64,000 nt of DNA from Lautropia sp. Its GTDB lineage: Bacteria > Pseudomonadota > Gammaproteobacteria > Burkholderiales > Burkholderiaceae_E. A program made the position numbers and the translations under genes. Shown in pieces: positions 1 to 9,135 of the stretch. The notes beneath the pieces were generated by a model. It was not told where the DNA came from. It saw nothing but the letters and a program-made list of their open reading frames with translations, and searched no databases. The DNA lies in assembly GCA_030532425.1 (NCBI GenBank), contig JAUNLD010000001.1, forward strand, positions 30,165 to 94,164, read 5' to 3'. Position 1 is the first letter of the stretch. Every line of letters starts with the position of its first letter.

Positions 1-58
1 TGACCTGGATCGCCGTGACGTGGATCGTCTGCCGCGCAGCGGGGCAGATGAGGCAGGG

Positions 59-622
59 ATGCCGACGCGCCGGCGCCCTGGGCGCAGCCCGGCCAACGCC
101 TACCCATGGGAAGAGGCACCCGCGCCGCGCACACCCCGCACACCCCGCCGTGCTAGCGGTCTGGCCACCGGCCCTCGCCCCAGCGAGCGCGACCGCCAGA
201 GCCGGCAGGTGCTGGATCACCTGCAACTGCGTGGCAACGGCATCTGGGATGCGTGGCGGCGGCTGTCGGCCCTGCAACGCGATGTGCAGGCGATCCTGCC
301 GGGCGTGGCCCTGCTCCCCCTGAAACTGGAAAAGCAGGTGCTGGTGCTGACGGCAGCTTCCAGCGCGATGGCAGCCCGCGTACGTCAGTACGAACCCCGG
401 CTGCTGGACGGGCTTCAGGCACGGGGCTGGCTGGTGAGCCGTATCCGCTTTCGCCCCAACACCGTCCCCCCGTCCCAGCCCCCTCCCCCGGTCGAAAAGG
501 CACTGGTGCCCGAGTCTGCGCTGGCCGCCATGAGCGCACTGGCCGAAGCCACCGACACCACGCCGGCCCTGCGCGAGGCCCTGCACGCCTTCGTCAGGCG
601 TCAGCGCAGCTATCGGGAATGA
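59..622 (+). CDS. dciA: DciA-like (DUF721) replicative-helicase loader protein
   Basis: The C-terminal two thirds match the DUF721/DciA pattern: a helical stretch ending in DVQAILPGVALLPLKLEKQV, then a beta-rich section with LVLTAASSAMAARVRQYEP and LVSRIRFRPN. DciA proteins load or activate the replicative helicase DnaB in bacteria lacking DnaC. The first 60 residues are Arg/Pro-rich and poorly conserved. I chose ATG 59 because GAGG lies 5 nt upstream; a GTG at 20 is in frame and the frame is open to the window edge, so the true start could be earlier. The gene converges on the M23 peptidase with only 3 nt between stops. In many betaproteobacteria this pair sits beside lpxC; here lpxC is 42 kb away. 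Confidence 0.75.
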   Translation: MPTRRRPGRSPANAYPWEEAPAPRTPRTPRRASGLATGPRPSERDRQSRQVLDHLQLRGNGIWDAWRRLSALQRDVQAILPGVALLPLKLEKQVLVLTAASSAMAARVRQYEPRLLDGLQARGWLVSRIRFRPNTVPPSQPPPPVEKALVPESALAAMSALAEATDTTPALREALHAFVRRQRSYRE

Positions 623-625
623 GCC

Positions 626-1564
626 TCAGGCCCGCGAGCGCTTCTGTGGCGGCATGAACAGGGCCGGATCGACCAGGGTGCGATTGAGCAGCACCGACCA
701 GTGCAGGTGCGGCCCCGTCACCCGGCCGGTCTTGCCGACGGTGGCGATCAGCTCCCCCGTCTTCACCCGTTGCCCCACCCGTACGCGGATGCTGTCGAGA
801 TGGCAATACAGCGTCAGCAGCCCGCTGCCGTGATCGATCCAGACCGTCTTGCCATTGAAAAAATAGTCACCCGTGTCGATGACACGGCCGGACAGCGGTG
901 CATGCACCGGGGTGCCGACGCGCGCGGCGATGTCCATCCCTCCGTGCGGGTTGCGCGGCATGCCGTTGAAAAAGCGCCGCAACCCGAAAGAGCTGGAACG
1001 CGGCCCCCGCACCGGCTGGCGCATCTGCAACGTCTCCGGCCCCGGCCGGGTATGGGTGGCGATGATCTGGCCGCTGTGTTTTTTCTCGCGCTGGTGGCGC
1101 GCCAGATCGGAGGCACTCAGCTCGACCTTGCCCGGCGGCACCTGCAGACGTTGCTCGGCATACTGGTGCGGGGCAATCGCAAAACGCAGCGTGCGCGACG
1201 GCGCATTGCCGGGCGGATGCACCAGCACCGCCATGTGATCGCCGGTGGCCGAGAGCGGAATGCCCACCAGGGCAAACCAGCCGGCGGGCGAGCCCGTGAC
1301 CAGCACCGGCACCCCCTGCCAGGCCACCCGCGGCGGCCTGGGGCCGCCCCCCAGCGGCAGCACCGCCACTCCGCCGGGTACACGTCGATCACGCGGGAAG
1401 GCAGGTGCCTGACCAGGCTGCCCCGCCTGGCCCGGCACGGGCCAGAGCGTGCCGAGCAGCGCCAGCCCGCCCGTGCTCAGCCCGGACCCCGACAGCCCTG
1501 CCGCCATGGCCGCGCCGGCCGGCAGGCAGCCCAGCAGCCGGCGCCGCCCGTGTTGCACAGGCAT
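626..1564 (-). CDS. M23 family metallopeptidase (LytM domain), exported
   Basis: A 312-residue exported protein. The N-terminus has Arg-Arg-Arg followed by a long hydrophobic, Ala/Gly-rich stretch (about residues 8-40), consistent with a signal sequence or anchor. The LytM domain occupies the last 110 residues and keeps the zinc ligands: HGGMD (H207, D211) and GPHLHW (H286/H288). M23 enzymes cut peptidoglycan cross-bridges or act as amidase activators. The chosen ATG abuts a tandem TGTTYCACG repeat and has no Shine-Dalgarno, so the start is uncertain; the open frame runs up to 1909. Converges with dciA. Confidence 0.8.
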   Translation of the reverse strand: MPVQHGRRRLLGCLPAGAAMAAGLSGSGLSTGGLALLGTLWPVPGQAGQPGQAPAFPRDRRVPGGVAVLPLGGGPRPPRVAWQGVPVLVTGSPAGWFALVGIPLSATGDHMAVLVHPPGNAPSRTLRFAIAPHQYAEQRLQVPPGKVELSASDLARHQREKKHSGQIIATHTRPGPETLQMRQPVRGPRSSSFGLRRFFNGMPRNPHGGMDIAARVGTPVHAPLSGRVIDTGDYFFNGKTVWIDHGSGLLTLYCHLDSIRVRVGQRVKTGELIATVGKTGRVTGPHLHWSVLLNRTLVDPALFMPPQKRSRA

Positions 1565-1613
1565 TGTTTCACGATGTGTTCCACGAATTTTTTGTTTCAC
1601 GTTTTGTTCCACG
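1565..1613. repeat. Four tandem TGTTYCACG units (parS-like half-sites)
   Basis: TGTTTCACG at 1565, TGTTCCACG at 1577, TGTTTCACG at 1593 and TGTTCCACG at 1605 form two 21-nt units that differ at two positions. TGTTTCAC and TGTTCCAC are the half-sites of the ParB centromere palindrome parS (TGTTTCACGTGAAACA), but here all four point the same way. The array touches the start codon of the M23 gene, so it could be an operator instead. What is seen is the repeat; the ParB link is inference. Confidence 0.6.
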
Positions 1614-1951
1614 GCAGGCGGCAAGACGGAACAGACCGCGTACACCCGACACAAGACAGGCTTCATTCTGCCACCATCCCGGCCACGGCAGCGGACGATG
1701 GGCCGGGGCTGTTGCCAGGGCCCCGTACCTACTGCCCCCCGCTCCCCCTGTCCCTTCTGTACCCCCTGCATCCCCTGTCCCACAACCCACACCATGAGGC
1801 CTACGTGGGTGCCCCGCCCCGCCATCAGGAGAGCGCCCCCATGTGACGTCAGCTCCGTCCGCTGTGATTTTCTGAAAAAACACCGGCACATCTGCCCGAA
1901 ATCGCGCACAATCGCCCGCTCTTACCGACGGACTTCCATGAGGAGCCACCG
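1614..1951. other. Intergenic region between divergent M23 and DUF808 genes
   Basis: No convincing gene. C-rich, low-complexity DNA around 1730-1790. Promoters for both flanking genes should lie here but no clear -35/-10 pair could be picked. The stretch near 1865-1920 is more AT-rich and is the likeliest promoter area for the DUF808 gene. Confidence 0.4.
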
Positions 1952-2854
<903 letters not shown>

Positions 2855-2976
2855 TGCCCCCACGGCAGGCGATCAGAGATCCCGCAGCACACTGAAAGCC
2901 CGGAACAGTGACAGGGGCAGTGGCACCATCAATCGCCAGATGATGTTCATGGGCCTGTTGCCGCTGCCCTGCTCGA

Positions 2977-5900
2977 TCACAACCGGCCCACAGGCGCGCG
3001 ATACGGCTCACCTTTTGCCGTGCGCACGAACAGCTGGAAGCGCCAGCCGTTTCCGGGGCTTTCGAGGTAGCGGCGCCCGGCCCTGGTGTCGGGGCCGGCG
3101 CTATTCTGCGATTGCCAGTGAAAGCGGTCAGCACTGATCGCGTAGTCATGATAGGCGATGCGCTCGTGGTAGCCCTCACGCTTGTCAAGCGTGACGAAAA
3201 GCAGCTCGGTCTGTCGATCAGGCAGCGCCAGCACCCCAGCCTGAAAGGGAGAGCGCTTCCCGGCCGTCAGCCAGCCGACGGCCGTCAGGATTTCCCGGAT
3301 TTCATAGCGGGCGTGCAGACACAGCGGCACATCTTCCAGACCCGGTACCGGCCGGGCCGGCAGCTCGGCACGAGCCGACAACACCTCGGCCAGTTCGGCC
3401 AGTTCCTGCTGCACGGCCGGTTGCGCCGCCAGACGATCGCGCATCTGCTCTCCGGTGCCCAGCTGATCCCGGTGGGCGTCGATCTGATAGGCAAGCATCT
3501 GGCTCAGCAAGCTGCGTTGCGTATCAGTGAAAGGCGGCACATCGACCAGGGACACCATGTGGCGGTGCAGACCACCAACGGCCGACCGATCGGGGCCTGG
3601 CTCGGCCACACGATGCAACAACGCCAGGCGCCACGGGTCATCCACATGCAGCAGGCTGCCAAAGCGCCGCCCGAAGTAGTCTTCCTCGGGCATCTTGTCC
3701 TCGACCAGCACCCCGGCAGCACGTTTCAGCGCGTTCCATCCAGACCGGCCGTCCCTGTTGTCGGTACGATAGACATCGGCGAGCTCGATCCCCTGGTCAC
3801 GAATGAAATCGGCCAGACGAATGCTGGTTCGGCCTTTCAGGGCAACATAGGTCTGAAGCTCGGTGGTGAGGCGGCGCCAGCTCTGCTGCACCAGCTGCCG
3901 CAGGCTGGCAAGGATCTGCTCACGGCTCTGACGTTGCAGGTGCAGATGGCATCCGGCCGGCAGCGTGGCAAATCCCTGCTCGATGCCCTCGATCAACTGC
4001 CCGCGGGACAACCCCGTGATGGGCATCAGCAAGCGATCGAAGCGGAAACCCTGCCGGTGCCGACCCACAAAATCCAGCACCAGGCAGCTCTGCTTTCCCG
4101 GCGAAAGGCGCAGGCCACGCCCGATCTGCTGCTGGAACGCCACCGGACTCTGAGTGGGGCGCAACAGCAGCAGCGTGTCGACGAAGGGCAGATCCACGCC
4201 CTCGTTGTACAGATCACAGGTGACGATGGCGGCCACTTCTCCCCGCTGAAGGCGCTCGGGCTCCCCCCGCCGGATGTCCTCTGGCGTCTTGCCCACCACA
4301 CACACAGCCGGAATGCCGGCGCGGTTGATTGCGTCAGTCATGAACTCGGCATGTGCGACTGACACACAGAACACCAGAGCCTTGCCTGTCAGCGGATCGC
4401 CAGCCAGCCTCTGCCATTCCTGCAACACCAGCCGTGCACGCATGTCGTTGCCCGTCACCAGCCGGTCGAGCGCGCGCTCTTCACCGGGACGCCCCCAGTC
4501 CACCGACGAGAAATCCGTGCTGTCGTCACAGGCGTAATACTCGAAAGGACAGAGCAACTGGAAGTCAAGCGCGTGCCAGAGACGCAATTCGACCGAGCTG
4601 CTGCCATCGGGCCGCGCATCGAAATACCGCAGGATCGACTTTCCGTCGGTGCGCTCGGGCGTGGCCGTAAGCCCCAGCAGCACCTTCGGCTGAACCGCCG
4701 TGACAAAGCGCTCGAAACGTTCGGCCGCCAGCCGATGGCATTCGTCAATCACCACCATGTACCAATGGTCTGCGCCCTGCTGAAGCAGAAGTTGACGGCT
4801 GCTGAGGCTGTCAATGGTGACAAACAGATGATCGATGCTGTCTGGCTCGCTGCCGCCGGCCAGCAGGGCGCCAAAACCATGATCCCGCAAGACCTCACGG
4901 AAGGTGCGCAGGGACTGGCGCAGGATTTCTTCCCGATGGGCCACAAACAGCAGGCGCGGCCGTCCTCCCAGCTGTTCGCAAATGCGTCGATAATCAAAGG
5001 CGGCCACCACCGTCTTGCCGGTGCCGGTAGCCGCCACCAGCAGGTTTCGCCATCGCTGCTGCTCGCGCTCGCGTTGCAACTGATCCAGCATTTCCTGCTG
5101 ATAATGCTTTGGCTGCAAGTCAAAGAAGGTCGACTGAACCGGCATCATCAGGCCGGATTCCTTCTGGATGGCCTGCCCCAGGGCCTGACGGTGCTGCAGG
5201 TTGTCGGGATCATAGGGCTGAAATTCCGTGTCGGCCCACAGTGTCTCGAAATGCGCCTGCGCCCGCTCGAACAGTGCCGTCTGGCCACGCTGGGTGAACT
5301 TGACGGTCCATTCCAGCCCACCCATCAGGGCGGCTCCCGACAGGTTGGCGCTGCCCACATAGGCCGAACCGAATCCCGATCGCCGGTGAAAGAGCCAGGC
5401 CTTGGCATGCAGGCGCGTGCGCTGGCCATCCAGCGAAATCCGCACTTCGGCACCCGGCAGCCTGGCCAACGCATCCACGGCCTTCTGTTCGGTGGCGCCC
5501 GTGTAGGTAGTCGTAAGGATGCGAATTTTTGTGGGAGACAACCCGTCGGCACCCACTGCCGTGACCTGTTGCAGGATGTCGTAGAGCTTGCGCACACCGG
5601 CATGGGTGATGAAGCTCACCAGGATGTCGACCCCATCACAAGCCGAGAGCTCGCGGCGCAGCTCGGTCAACAGTGCCGGTGAGCCTTTGCCTGCCGTGAA
5701 CAACCACGGCAGGGCCAGGCCGGTATCGGGGCGCTCAGGCGCCTGGCCGCTTCGGTGCAGCGCATGCAGCAGACGCAGTGGTGGCGCCACCAGATCGACT
5801 GGGGCATCGCCTCCTTTGAGGCGCCGTCGCACGTCCACCAACAACGCATTGACCAGCCCCAGCTGCTTCATCAGCTTGTCGGCGCCCTCGCCTTCCAGAT

Positions 5901-6087
5901 CATCGAGAATCCGGCGCAACTGGTCAGCCATCAGATCAGCGAGACGCTGTGGCGAATCCGCAAGCGAAAGCGGAGCCACCGTCTGCCCCTCCTTCCCCTT
6001 CGTCGAAAGCGTAAGGGACTGCAGGGATTCAGTAACGATCAGGTCATACAGACCATCAGGAAAAGCTGTCTCATCCGCTGCCTTCAT
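2977..6087 (-). CDS. PLD-nuclease / superfamily 2 helicase with DUF3427 C-terminus
   Basis: A 1036-residue three-part protein. Residues 150-260 form a phospholipase-D-type nuclease domain with the HxK motif (H227, K229) and GSANLSG. Residues 340-690 are an SF2 helicase: Walker A ATGTGKT (about 353-359), DECH (448-451), TATPERT, and the C-terminal arginine-finger motif QIGRGLR. The remaining 350 residues fit DUF3427. Such proteins are annotated as DEAD/DEAH helicases with an N-terminal PLD domain and are often found in accessory or defence regions; the biological target is unknown. Here it lies beside VapBC and between unrelated housekeeping genes. An AGGGGG run precedes the chosen ATG. It could act in DNA repair or as a single-gene anti-phage protein. 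Confidence 0.85.
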   Translation of the reverse strand: MKAADETAFPDGLYDLIVTESLQSLTLSTKGKEGQTVAPLSLADSPQRLADLMADQLRRILDDLEGEGADKLMKQLGLVNALLVDVRRRLKGGDAPVDLVAPPLRLLHALHRSGQAPERPDTGLALPWLFTAGKGSPALLTELRRELSACDGVDILVSFITHAGVRKLYDILQQVTAVGADGLSPTKIRILTTTYTGATEQKAVDALARLPGAEVRISLDGQRTRLHAKAWLFHRRSGFGSAYVGSANLSGAALMGGLEWTVKFTQRGQTALFERAQAHFETLWADTEFQPYDPDNLQHRQALGQAIQKESGLMMPVQSTFFDLQPKHYQQEMLDQLQREREQQRWRNLLVAATGTGKTVVAAFDYRRICEQLGGRPRLLFVAHREEILRQSLRTFREVLRDHGFGALLAGGSEPDSIDHLFVTIDSLSSRQLLLQQGADHWYMVVIDECHRLAAERFERFVTAVQPKVLLGLTATPERTDGKSILRYFDARPDGSSSVELRLWHALDFQLLCPFEYYACDDSTDFSSVDWGRPGEERALDRLVTGNDMRARLVLQEWQRLAGDPLTGKALVFCVSVAHAEFMTDAINRAGIPAVCVVGKTPEDIRRGEPERLQRGEVAAIVTCDLYNEGVDLPFVDTLLLLRPTQSPVAFQQQIGRGLRLSPGKQSCLVLDFVGRHRQGFRFDRLLMPITGLSRGQLIEGIEQGFATLPAGCHLHLQRQSREQILASLRQLVQQSWRRLTTELQTYVALKGRTSIRLADFIRDQGIELADVYRTDNRDGRSGWNALKRAAGVLVEDKMPEEDYFGRRFGSLLHVDDPWRLALLHRVAEPGPDRSAVGGLHRHMVSLVDVPPFTDTQRSLLSQMLAYQIDAHRDQLGTGEQMRDRLAAQPAVQQELAELAEVLSARAELPARPVPGLEDVPLCLHARYEIREILTAVGWLTAGKRSPFQAGVLALPDRQTELLFVTLDKREGYHERIAYHDYAISADRFHWQSQNSAGPDTRAGRRYLESPGNGWRFQLFVRTAKGEPYRAPVGRL

Positions 6088-6416
6088 CCATGCCCCCTGC
6101 CTCGGCGCGCCGAGCCATCTTCCCCTGTGTCATCGCCCCCCATACCCCGAACGGCATGACACCCCTCAAGGACACAAGAGATCCGATTGCTCCCTCATCA
6201 TCCAGCCCGAAACGCACCACCGCATGACGACAGACCGTCACCGGCCCGGCCAGGAGTCTGCCAGGAATCGGGAGCTTGGCGGGCAGGCTGTCTGATTCTG
6301 ACGACGACATCAACCTGTTACCCATCTGGCGTCGGCGAGCGCATGGTGCCCCTTTCATCCACGCAAACAGCACCAGCGGCCGATCAGGAGGCGGCACTTG
6401 TAGGGAGCCCCAGTGA
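6088..6416. other. Intergenic region between helicase and vapBC
   Basis: No gene recognised. This divergent gap must hold the helicase promoter (minus strand) and the start of the vapBC promoter (plus strand). No repeats or RNA genes were recognised. Confidence 0.4.
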
Positions 6417-6434
6417 TGTGTAAACTTTTACACA
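6417..6434. promoter_or_regulatory. Palindromic operator candidate upstream of vapB
   Basis: TGTGTAAACTTTTACACA is a perfect 8+2+8 inverted repeat that ends where the vapB ribosome-binding site AAAGGAGG (6434-6441) begins. Antitoxins of VapB type commonly bind such palindromes to repress their own operon, so this is the likely autoregulatory site. The palindrome is seen; binding is inferred. Confidence 0.65.
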
Positions 6435-6448
6435 AAGGAGGCTTCATC

Positions 6449-6652
6449 ATGGCAACCAATCTGGCGCTTGACCCCGAGCTGCTTGAGCAGGCGTTTCGCC
6501 TCAGCGGCCAACCTTCCAAAAAGGCAGCCGTTACCCTGGCCTTGCAGGAGTTCATCAGCCGTCGTCAGCAACGCAAAGTGATCGAGCTGTTCGGCAGCCT
6601 CGACTGGAACGATGACTTTGACTACAAGGCAGAAAGAAACCGCTCCTCATGA
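6449..6652 (+). CDS. vapB: VapB-type antitoxin
   Basis: A 67-residue protein with the N-terminal pattern of the VapB/ribbon-helix-helix antitoxin group (TNLALDPELLEQAFRLSG, then KKAAVTLALQEFI). The acidic/aromatic tail LFGSLDWNDDFDYK is the part expected to wrap the toxin active site. ATG 6449 has an excellent AAAGGAGG 7 nt upstream; the longer in-frame start at 6413 would run through the operator and is rejected. The stop overlaps the vapC start by 4 nt (ATGA), as usual for translationally coupled TA pairs. It should neutralise VapC and bind the palindrome at 6417. Confidence 0.85.
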   Translation: MATNLALDPELLEQAFRLSGQPSKKAAVTLALQEFISRRQQRKVIELFGSLDWNDDFDYKAERNRSS

Positions 6653-7071
6653 ACTGGCTGATCGACACCTGTGTCTGGTCACTGGCCCTGCGTCGTACCA
6701 TCCAGCCCAATTCACCGGAAATACAGGCATTTCATGAAGCCTTGATGGGCGACGGTCTGGTGTTCACAACCGGGATCATCCTGCAGGAGCTTCTACAGGG
6801 TTTTGATGGTCCCAAAGCGCGATCCCTCATCCTGGAACATTTTGACGGTCTGGCCTTCGTCCAGCCGGACCGCAACGATCACATCGCGGCAGCAGATATC
6901 CGCAACACCTGTCGCCAGCACGGCGTCCAGATCGGTACGGTGGATGCGCTGCTGATCCGGCTCAGCCAGCGGCACGAATTGACCCTGCTGACCACTGATC
7001 GGGATTTCCTGTTTGCGCGGCGACACCTGAGCTTTCCGTTATGGCCGGGCCCGGAACAGCCTCGACACTGA
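6649..7071 (+). CDS. vapC: VapC-type PIN-domain ribonuclease toxin
   Basis: A 140-residue PIN-domain protein. The acidic active-site residues are in place: D6 (LIDTCVW), E47 (ILQELLQGF), D99 (GTVDALLI) and D117/D119 (TTDRDF). VapC toxins are Mg2+-dependent endoribonucleases that cut tRNA or rRNA; the target of this one cannot be read from the sequence. Intact length suggests a functional toxin. It is translationally coupled to vapB and converges on hmuV, 50 nt away. Confidence 0.88.
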   Translation: MNWLIDTCVWSLALRRTIQPNSPEIQAFHEALMGDGLVFTTGIILQELLQGFDGPKARSLILEHFDGLAFVQPDRNDHIAAADIRNTCRQHGVQIGTVDALLIRLSQRHELTLLTTDRDFLFARRHLSFPLWPGPEQPRH

Positions 7072-7121
7072 ATGCTGGCAGCATCAATCATCACGCCGGG
7101 GTGATGGCCGGAAGCCCCCCG

Positions 7122-7958
7122 TCATGAACGCACGCGCCCTCCTGCGTGCGCGGGGCAGGCCGGCGCACTGAACACCACCAGCGGCCGGTCGGGCTGATGG
7201 GGGTGTGGCAGGATGGTGGCCGGCACCCCGTAGACCTGATTCAGCACGGACGGCGTGAGCACCTGGGCCGGCGGGCCGCTGGCGGCGCCGCTGCCGTCGG
7301 CCAGCAGCAGCAGGTGGTCACAGGCACCGGCCGCCAGGTTCACATCGTGCAGGATGACGCAGGCCGCGATGTCCTCATCCCGTGCCAGGCGGCGCACGGC
7401 ATGCAGCAGCAGGAGCTGGTGGCGCGGGTCGAGGCTGGCGGTGGGTTCGTCGAGCAGCAGCACACGATAATCGCCTGCGGGCCGGGCCAGCAACAGCTGG
7501 TAGAGCACTCGGGCAAACTGCACGCGCTGCTGTTCACCCCCCGAAAGCGCACGGTAGCGGCGGTCGTGCAGGTGATGGACGTCGGCCAGATCAAGGACCC
7601 GTTGCAGCACCCTGGCGTCTTCCATCGCGCCGGGCGGCGCCCCGGCCGCATGCGGATACGCCCCCATCCCGATGACGGTGGCCACCGGCAGGTCGAATTG
7701 CAGTGAAGGGTTCTGCGGCAGCACGGCGCGATGACGGGCCTGGGCCGCCGCCGGCCAGTGCGACAGTGGCTGGCCCAGCAGCGATATCTGCCCCTGCTCC
7801 GGCGCCAGCTCACCGGCCAGCGCGGCCAGCAGCGTGGATTTGCCGGCGCCATTGGCGCCCAGGATGCCCACCACCTGCCCGGCCCGCAGCTGCACGGACA
7901 GATCACGCAGGATCAGGCGGCGGCCGCGCCGCACGTGGATGTGCTCGGCAATCAGCAT
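7122..7958 (-). CDS. hmuV: Haemin ABC transporter ATP-binding protein
   Basis: A 278-residue ABC ATPase: Walker A GANGAGKST (34-42), Q-loop AVLPQNP (about 78-84), signature LSGGEQQR (138-145), Walker B VLLLDEPTA (166-174) and the H-loop histidine at 204. Length and the extra LLLARPAGDYRVLLL segment before Walker B fit HmuV-type haem importers. It would power import of haem through HmuU. Last gene of the hmu operon, 33 nt after hmuU. Confidence 0.92.
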   Translation of the reverse strand: MLIAEHIHVRRGRRLILRDLSVQLRAGQVVGILGANGAGKSTLLAALAGELAPEQGQISLLGQPLSHWPAAAQARHRAVLPQNPSLQFDLPVATVIGMGAYPHAAGAPPGAMEDARVLQRVLDLADVHHLHDRRYRALSGGEQQRVQFARVLYQLLLARPAGDYRVLLLDEPTASLDPRHQLLLLHAVRRLARDEDIAACVILHDVNLAAGACDHLLLLADGSGAASGPPAQVLTPSVLNQVYGVPATILPHPHQPDRPLVVFSAPACPAHAGGRVRS

Positions 7959-7991
7959 GGCGTCATGTCCTTGTGCCGCGGATACATGGGC

Positions 7992-9131
7992 TCAGCCCCG
8001 GCTCTCGCGGTGAATCAGCATCAGCAGGAAAGGCGCCCCCAGCAGCGCGGTGACGATGCCGATGGGCAGCTCGGCCGGAATGACGACGATACGGGCGGCC
8101 CAGTCGGCAGCACAGAGCAGGGTGGCACCGGCCAGCATCGTCAGCGGCAGCAGCGGGCGGTGATCGGCCCCGACCAGCAGACGCATCAGGTGCGGCACCA
8201 CCAGGCCGACAAAGCCGATGGTGCCGGTGGTCGCCACCAGGGGGCCCACCAGCAGCGCCACCCACACGATCAGCTGCCGGCGCAACCGGTACAGGTCGAA
8301 GCCCAGGTGGCCGGCCTCTCGTTCGCCCAGCAGCAGCGCGTTGAGCGCCCGCCAGCGGCTGGTCAGCAACCCCATCATCAGCAGCGTCCAGGGCGTCAGC
8401 CAGGCAAGCGTCTGCCAGTCGGCACTGGCCAGGCTGCCCAGGTTCCAGAAGGTGAGGCTGCGCAGCTGGATGTCATCGGCCAGATAGGTGAAGACGCCGA
8501 TCAGTGCCCCGCAGAAGGCGTTGACGGCGATGCCGGCCAGCAGGATGCTGGCCGAGCCGGGCGAGCGCCGCCCCAGCTGGTAAGCCGCCAGCGTCGCCAG
8601 CAGGCTGCCGGCAAAGGCCGCCAGCGACAGCAGCGCCGGCTGTTGCCCCAGGCCGAAGATGATGGCGCCCACCGCCCCCACGGCACCACCGGCCGACACG
8701 CCGACCAGGCCCGGCTCGGCCAGCGGATTGCGGAACAGCGCCTGCATCACCGCACCGGCCAGTGCCAGCCCGCTGCCCACCAGCACGCCCAGCAGGATGC
8801 GCGGCAGGCGGATGTCGACAAGCACGCCCTGCCAGAGTTGCAGCTCGGGGCTGGCCGTGGCGGTGGGCGGTGCCGCCCACAACAGCTCGGGCAGCCGCAC
8901 CAGCGGGATGGCCACCGCCCCGGAGAGCGCAGCGCCGACGGCGACGGCCAGCAGCAGGCACAGGGCGCCCAGCAAGTACAGCGGGTAGGTGAGGCCACGC
9001 TGGCGCCGCCTGGCCGCAGAGGCTTTTGCCGGCGCCCGTGGGGCCGACGATGACGCCGGCGCGCATGCGCGTGAGGCACCGGTTTGCGGATCCGGCAGGG
9101 CCGGCCGCGATGGCAGCGTTTGCCGGCTCAT
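7992..9131 (-). CDS. hmuU: Haemin ABC transporter permease (FecCD family)
   Basis: A multi-pass FecCD/BtuC-family permease of 379 residues from the chosen ATG. Family signatures include RLPRILLGVLVGSGLALAGA, NPLAEPGLVGVSAGGAVGA and GTIGFVGLVVPHLMRLLVG. The first 45 residues are a Pro/Ala/Arg-rich cytoplasmic extension before TM1. ATG 9131 was chosen because it sits 4 nt after the hmuT stop; a longer frame to 9221 would overlap hmuT. It forms the haem channel across the inner membrane with HmuT and HmuV. Confidence 0.92.
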   Translation of the reverse strand: MSRQTLPSRPALPDPQTGASRACAPASSSAPRAPAKASAARRRQRGLTYPLYLLGALCLLLAVAVGAALSGAVAIPLVRLPELLWAAPPTATASPELQLWQGVLVDIRLPRILLGVLVGSGLALAGAVMQALFRNPLAEPGLVGVSAGGAVGAVGAIIFGLGQQPALLSLAAFAGSLLATLAAYQLGRRSPGSASILLAGIAVNAFCGALIGVFTYLADDIQLRSLTFWNLGSLASADWQTLAWLTPWTLLMMGLLTSRWRALNALLLGEREAGHLGFDLYRLRRQLIVWVALLVGPLVATTGTIGFVGLVVPHLMRLLVGADHRPLLPLTMLAGATLLCAADWAARIVVIPAELPIGIVTALLGAPFLLMLIHRESRG

Positions 9132-9135
9132 GTCG

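Noticed and set aside
7088..7107. Terminator between vapC and hmuV
   Set aside because: Only a 6-bp CATCAC/GTGATG stem with no U-tract; too weak to list.
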